Shown in pieces: positions 23,543-27,264 of a stretch of DNA of 27,264 nt. This DNA comes from DATKDU01 sp035512595 (GTDB lineage Bacteria; Planctomycetota; Planctomycetia; Pirellulales; Pirellulaceae). A program made the position numbers and the translations under genes. Position 1 is the stretch's first letter; each line of letters opens with the position of its first letter. The stretch lies in assembly GCA_035512595.1 (NCBI GenBank), contig DATKDU010000126.1, positions 1 through 27,264 of the forward strand, given 5' to 3'. The notes beneath the pieces were generated by a model. It was not told where the DNA came from. It saw only the letters and a program-made list of their open reading frames with translations, and searched no databases.

Positions 23543-23974
23543 TCACGGTGCGTCCGGAGTTGATGGTTCCTGGTAACCGCGAATTTCGACATACGAATCG
23601 GTCTTCGTAAGTGGAAGTTCACCCAGCTTTTCCAAGTCCGAGATCAGGGAATCCAGCGATTGAACGATCGGTCCCATGCGCGTAGGAATGCTCGTCGGAA
23701 ATCGAATCCACAGTATTTCACGGTAGGAACACGGTCCGCCGATCCCCGGATCTTTGAGACCTGATTCTCCAACCCAGGACGCGCGCACGCTATGAATTGA
23801 ATCCGTGCCCCCTTCCGTGCCGCGAACGAAGGCAGCTCGAAAAGGTGCACGGTGCCGGGCTGCCGCCGAGAATACTTCGCGCCATTTCGTATTGTTCATG
23901 CATGGAATCAGATTCGCAATGGCGTTTTCGAGTCGGCGTTGCCGTTCGTCCCACTGTTCTCGGTCATACGGCAT
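23543..23974 (-). CDS. Hypothetical protein, possibly DUF6678-like
   Basis: A 143-residue soluble protein with segments NNTKWREVFSA, WVGESGLKDPG and CSYREILWIRFP. These recall the DUF6678 group as I remember it, but this needs a profile search. No function is known. The ATG at 23974 is 12 bases after the enoyl-CoA hydratase stop; an in-frame TTG lies at 23986. The close spacing suggests it belongs to the same operon as the hydratase and the epimerase, although this does not indicate a related role. It has no signal peptide. Confidence 0.6.
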   Translation of the reverse strand: MPYDREQWDERQRRLENAIANLIPCMNNTKWREVFSAAARHRAPFRAAFVRGTEGGTDSIHSVRASWVGESGLKDPGIGGPCSYREILWIRFPTSIPTRMGPIVQSLDSLISDLEKLGELPLTKTDSYVEIRGYQEPSTPDAP

Positions 23975-23986
23975 GGCATTGTCCAA

Positions 23987-24769
23987 TCACGGCCACTTGG
24001 GCTCGCGCTTCTCCAGGAATGCCGCCAGCCCTTCGGCGGCCGCTTCCGTTGTGCGGGCGGTGGCGCTGGCGGCAGCACCGGCGGACAGGAGCGTCCCCAA
24101 GTGCTCTCCAATCGTCTCGTTGAGGAGCCGCTTGGTAAGCAGGATCGCCTCGGGGGCGCTTTTTGCGACTTCTTTGGCCAGCTCGTGTGCTCGGCCTAAA
24201 AGCTGATCGGCTGCGACCACTTCATGCACCAGGCCAATCCGATGGGCCTCCGCCGCATCGATCGTGCGGCACGTCAGCAATAAGTTGGCCGCGTGCGAGG
24301 CGCCCACGCGAAAGACGAGCAGCGGGGAGACGATGCCGGCCACTATGCCGCGGCGCGGCTCGGGGAGGCTGAACGTCGCGCCCTCGGCGGCAATCACCAG
24401 GTCGGAAGCAGCGACGAGCCCAATGCCGCCGGCGACAGCCGGACCATTGACGGCCGCGATGATCGGCTTGGGATACTGCAATAGTTTGTCGAGCAGCTCG
24501 CGATATGCGACGGCATCTTCATGCCACTGCTGCCAGGCGTCCATCTGCGGCATTTGAGCCGTGGCCTGCATCTCCGAGAGGTCCATTCCGGCACAGAAGG
24601 CCGTTCCCGCGCCGGTGAGGATCACCGCCCGCACCGGGCGCTCCTGGTGCAGATCGTCGAGCGCCTGCGAGATATCGGTCAGCAACTGCCGCGTAAGGGC
24701 GTTGCGCTTGTCGGGCCGATTGAGGATGATCATCCCCGCGGGCACGTCTTTCTTCACCAGGACCGTCAT
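23987..24769 (-). CDS. Enoyl-CoA hydratase/isomerase family protein
   Basis: A 260-residue crotonase-fold protein acting on acyl-CoA thioesters. The oxyanion-hole segments are FCAGMDLSE (58-66) and AVNGPAVAGGIGL (106-118), with SLPEPRRGIVAG further on, where the glutamate is conserved. The usual PGAGGxQRL of enoyl-CoA hydratase is replaced by VAGIVSPLL, so the exact reaction (hydratase, isomerase or hydrolase) is open. Start ATG at 24769 is preceded by AAGGGA. The gene lies three bases after the epimerase stop, in an operon. Confidence 0.9.
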   Translation of the reverse strand: MTVLVKKDVPAGMIILNRPDKRNALTRQLLTDISQALDDLHQERPVRAVILTGAGTAFCAGMDLSEMQATAQMPQMDAWQQWHEDAVAYRELLDKLLQYPKPIIAAVNGPAVAGGIGLVAASDLVIAAEGATFSLPEPRRGIVAGIVSPLLVFRVGASHAANLLLTCRTIDAAEAHRIGLVHEVVAADQLLGRAHELAKEVAKSAPEAILLTKRLLNETIGEHLGTLLSAGAAASATARTTEAAAEGLAAFLEKREPKWP

Positions 24770-24772
24770 GCG

Positions 24773-25864
24773 TTATCCCTTCTTCACGTAGCCATGCTCG
24801 CGGAACCACTGCCAGGCGCCCTCGATTGACTCTTCCAGCGGCCGAATCTTATAGCCGAGCTCTTGTTCGGCCCGAGCGCTCGAAAAACAGTGTTGCTGGC
24901 ACGACATGCCGATGGCGGCGCTGTTGAGCTCCGGCTCGATGCCGGTGCGGCGAAATCGAGAATCTCCCCACCAGCCGCCGATCCAGCGATTGATGGGGCC
25001 GGCGGGAAACAGAGGTGGGCGGGCGCCGGTCAGCCGGGCCATGAGTTTCCACGAGTCCAGGTAGGTGATGTTATGGCCGGCGAGGATGTAGCGGCGGCCG
25101 GCGTAGGCGGCCGATCCGCGGCGGTGAGTTTCATCGTAGGCCGACGCTCCGCGGCGGTGAGTTTCATCGTAGGCCGACGCTCCGCGGCGGTCAGCCTGGC
25201 TCGCGACGGAGTCGCGGCCTACGGTTGCGGCAGCAATTACGCCCGCCGCCACGTCCCGCACGTCGCACATGCTGTGAGCGCCAATCGGCGCCAGCGGCAC
25301 GAACTTCGCCACTTCCAGCAGCATCCGTCCGGATGACGGCTTCCAGTCCCACGGCCCGAGCATGAAGCCGGGATGGACGATGGCCGCGTTGAGCCCACGC
25401 GCGACCGCTTCCAGAACGATCTCGTCCCCCCGCCGCTTCGTCACCGCATAGTGGCAGGCCACAATCCCCGGCAGCGGATTGTCCTCGTCGGCCGGCTGGG
25501 CGAGCTTTCCCAAGCCGAGCGCGTTGACGCTGGAAACATGCACCAGTTTCGCGCCGGCCTGAAGCGCGGCCGCCGCGACATTGCGAGTGCCGCCGACGTT
25601 GATCGCCTCGTGCTGCTGTTGCTGCGACCAGCCGATGTGGACGTGGCCGGCACAGTGGACCACGACATCCATGTCAGCACAGGCAGCGTTCACGCTCTCC
25701 GCATCGCACACGTCGCCAGTCGCCTGCTGGACATCGAGCCCGGCCAGCGGCCGCGGATCGCTTGTCGCCCGCGACAGCACGCGGACGCTCTCGCCGCGGG
25801 CCAGTAGCTGCCGGACGATGTTATTGCCAAGGAGGCCGGTCGCGCCCGTGACGAGGTATTTCAT
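24773..25864 (-). CDS. NAD-dependent epimerase/dehydratase (SDR) with an in-frame repeat insert
   Basis: A 363-residue extended short-chain dehydrogenase. The Rossmann motif is GATGLLG (7-13), the active-site Ser is in HVSSVNALG (about 111-112) and the catalytic pair Tyr139/Lys143 is in YAVTKRRGD. Downstream, GPWDWKPSSGR and the RRYILAGHNITY segment are typical of the family, which acts on NDP-sugars or related keto-compounds; the substrate is unknown. Residues about 214-256 (11-residue unit DETHRRGASAY, repeated) are an insert coded by REP-like elements, between strands that are normally joined by a short loop. The start at 25864 gives the correct N-terminus; the longer frame to 25909 reads through the 33-bp repeat. 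First gene of the operon with the hydratase. Confidence 0.85.
   Translation of the reverse strand: MKYLVTGATGLLGNNIVRQLLARGESVRVLSRATSDPRPLAGLDVQQATGDVCDAESVNAACADMDVVVHCAGHVHIGWSQQQQHEAINVGGTRNVAAAALQAGAKLVHVSSVNALGLGKLAQPADEDNPLPGIVACHYAVTKRRGDEIVLEAVARGLNAAIVHPGFMLGPWDWKPSSGRMLLEVAKFVPLAPIGAHSMCDVRDVAAGVIAAATVGRDSVASQADRRGASAYDETHRRGASAYDETHRRGSAAYAGRRYILAGHNITYLDSWKLMARLTGARPPLFPAGPINRWIGGWWGDSRFRRTGIEPELNSAAIGMSCQQHCFSSARAEQELGYKIRPLEESIEGAWQWFREHGYVKKG
25103..25223. repeat. REP-like cluster: three direct copies and one inverted copy
   Basis: Forward elements have foot GTAGGC at 25103, 25136 and 25169, exactly 33 bases apart, with TCC at the loop position of each. The second and third have stem CGACGC/GCGGCG (one mismatch), and the first is degenerate in the stem. 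The inverted element (25202-25222) has a perfect stem CGCGAC/GTCGCG. The 33-base period keeps the reading frame of the epimerase (11 residues per unit). Confidence 0.85.
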
Positions 25865-25890
25865 GCGTGGTATGGTTGGTCGCTTTGAAT

Positions 25891-25971
25891 CCACAAGCCT
25901 GAAGCGCAAGCGAAGGAAAGTCCGGCCATCGCCAAACGGGCGTTTCCTTCGCTCGCGCTTCAGGCTTGTGG
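25891..25971. repeat. Inverted pair of the 33-bp repeat between divergent genes
   Basis: Two copies (25891-25919 and 25943-25971) in opposite orientation pair at 28 of 29 positions, with a 23-base loop. It lies between the epimerase start (25864) and the GNAT-like gene start (25996). Transcripts of both genes could begin within or beside it and carry part of the stem. Confidence 0.9.
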
Positions 25972-25995
25972 GGATTGCCCCTGGAATATTCCCCC

Positions 25996-27123
25996 ATGAG
26001 CCAACTCGTCGTCAAGCCGGTCCAATCTTGGTGGGATCGGCGCGCCTTCCTCAACCTGCCCTGGGACATCTATCGCGGCGATCCCAACTGGATTCCTCCG
26101 CTCCGCGGCAATCAAAAGGAGCTGCTCAACTACAAGCACCACCCATTCTACGACGACGCCCAGATCCAGACGTTCCTGGCTCGCCGCGATGGCCGACTCG
26201 TCGGGCGGATTGCCGCCATCGCCAACTACGCCCACAACCGCCGGCACAAGGAAAGCCGCGGCTTCTTCGGGTTCTTTGAGTGCGAAGACAACGTGGAAAC
26301 GGCCCAAGGGCTGTTTGGCGCGGCCAAGGAGTGGCTCAAGGAAAAAGGAATGAAGGCGATCCGCGGGCCGATGAACCCGTCGATGAACTACGAATGCGGC
26401 CTCTTGATCGAAGGGTTCGATTCGCCGCCGACGTTTATGATGACCTACAACCCGCCGTATTACCTCAAGCTGATCGAAGCGTGCGGCCTGACCAAGACGC
26501 AGGACATGGCTGCCTTCTGGGGTCACGTCGATATGCTCTCGGGGCTCGACAAGAAGCTGGAATTCATCATCATCGAGTGCCAGCGGCGGTTTGACGTTCA
26601 CCTGCGGCGGCTCGATCCATCGCGCTTCGACGCAGAAGTGCGGATGTTCCTGGACATCTACAACCAGTCGCTCGTCGGCACCTGGGGCTTCGTGCCGATC
26701 TCCGACGCGGAGCGGGCGCATCTGGCCGAAGGGCTCAGAAACCTGATCGTGCCGGAGATGACGAGCATTGCCGAGATCGAAGGACGGCCGGTCGGCGCCG
26801 TCTTTGGCCTGCTCGATTACAATCCTCGAATTAAACAGATCGACGGCCGGCTGTTCCCCTTTGGATTCATCCGCCTCCTCTGGAACCGCAAGGCGATCAA
26901 GCGGGTCCGCCTCGTCAGCACCAATGTGATCCCCGAATATCAGAAGTGGGGTGTCGGCCTTTTGATCGTCTCTAACTTCGTTCCCGCCATCAAAGACTGG
27001 GGCATCGAAGAGGCCGAATTCTCCTGGGTGCTGGAGAGCAACACGCTTTCGTATGCCACCCTCAAGCGCGGCGGCGCGAAGATCACCAAGCAGTACCGGA
27101 TTTTTGATGGGGAATTGGGCTGA
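25996..27123 (+). CDS. GNAT-like acyltransferase family protein
   Basis: A 375-residue protein of a widespread bacterial family with two halves of acetyltransferase-like fold. Landmarks: YRGDPNWIPPLR near residue 27, GRLVGRIAAIANYAHN, GFFGFFECEDN, RGPMNPSMNYECGLLIEGF, and the C-terminal IPEYQKWGVGLLIV, where a GNAT acetyl-CoA loop (Q/R-x-x-G-x-G/A) would lie but only in part matches (QKWGVG). The substrate is unknown, and catalytic activity is uncertain. The ATG at 25996 is the start; a frame from 25966 reads through the inverted repeat. It is divergent from the epimerase operon and ends about 20 bases before the palindrome at 27144. Confidence 0.75.
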   Translation: MSQLVVKPVQSWWDRRAFLNLPWDIYRGDPNWIPPLRGNQKELLNYKHHPFYDDAQIQTFLARRDGRLVGRIAAIANYAHNRRHKESRGFFGFFECEDNVETAQGLFGAAKEWLKEKGMKAIRGPMNPSMNYECGLLIEGFDSPPTFMMTYNPPYYLKLIEACGLTKTQDMAAFWGHVDMLSGLDKKLEFIIIECQRRFDVHLRRLDPSRFDAEVRMFLDIYNQSLVGTWGFVPISDAERAHLAEGLRNLIVPEMTSIAEIEGRPVGAVFGLLDYNPRIKQIDGRLFPFGFIRLLWNRKAIKRVRLVSTNVIPEYQKWGVGLLIVSNFVPAIKDWGIEEAEFSWVLESNTLSYATLKRGGAKITKQYRIFDGELG

Positions 27124-27143
27124 TAGACCTGCCAACGGAATAG

Positions 27144-27245
27144 AGACAGGAAAATGAACGACAGGAAAATGGGGAAAGAATGATTGGTCCAGAATGATTC
27201 AGGCCGTCGCCTTTTAACATCTTCCTGTCGATCATCTTCCTGTCT
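27144..27245. repeat. Inverted repeat built of doubled GACAGGAARATG units
   Basis: The left arm (27144-27171) holds GACAGGAAAATG twice; the right arm (27218-27245) is its complement in 25 of 28 positions (GACAGGAAGATG twice, minus strand). The loop is 46 bases. It starts 20 bases after the GNAT-like stop codon and could end its transcript or be another dispersed repeat. Confidence 0.8.
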
Positions 27246-27264
27246 TCAGTAACTATTCTTCGTC

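Overview
The window looks like a piece of chromosome from a GC-rich planctomycete, probably of the Pirellula/Blastopirellula kind. This is inferred from gene content: a DUF1559-type pseudopilin, a secreted DUF1080 (3-keto-disaccharide hydrolase) protein, a large SdrD B-like surface protein, a WD40 protein with a Tat signal, a secreted Gfo/Idh/MocA protein, DUF3179, and a membrane Ser/Thr kinase with an outer sensor domain. No rRNA, tRNA, phage module, cas gene or complete classical IS was seen.

Layout. 1-406: end of an unidentified gene and a doubtful small ORF. 407-5701: secreted amidohydrolase (-) diverging from a membrane kinase (+), then DUF2459, a small exported protein and a minimal LexA-like HTH protein (all -). 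6118-11651: Tat-exported WD40 protein and a 1374-residue surface protein with six B-type domains (+). 11761-15822: YgiQ-type radical SAM protein, a two-gene nucleotidyltransferase operon and a DUF1080 protein (all -). 16077-21596: TPR protein plus polysaccharide export protein (an operon), a short pseudopilin, DUF3179 and an unrecognised exported protein overlapping it by 4 bases (all +). 21755-25864: RAYT-like single-strand transposase, secreted Gfo/Idh/MocA protein, then hypothetical, enoyl-CoA hydratase and epimerase genes read epimerase first (all -). 25996-27123: GNAT-like protein (+).

The most unusual content is a dense population of short dispersed repeats. Eight copies share one plan: a six-base foot GTRGKC or close to it, a GC stem, and a TCC triloop, with compensatory base changes between copies. 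This is the plan of REP elements. A second family, a 33-bp unit in seven copies, flanks the RAYT-like gene in inverted orientation (three copies on one side, two on the other) and forms an inverted pair upstream of two divergent genes. A third family is a heptamer repeat, and several other inverted repeats are present. Several copies lie in frame inside genes: in the N-terminus of YgiQ, in the middle of the epimerase, at both ends of the unrecognised exported protein, and at the C-terminus of the DUF2459 protein. The window therefore appears to hold a REP/RAYT-like system whose repeats have been absorbed into proteins, comparable to the Rickettsia palindromic elements.
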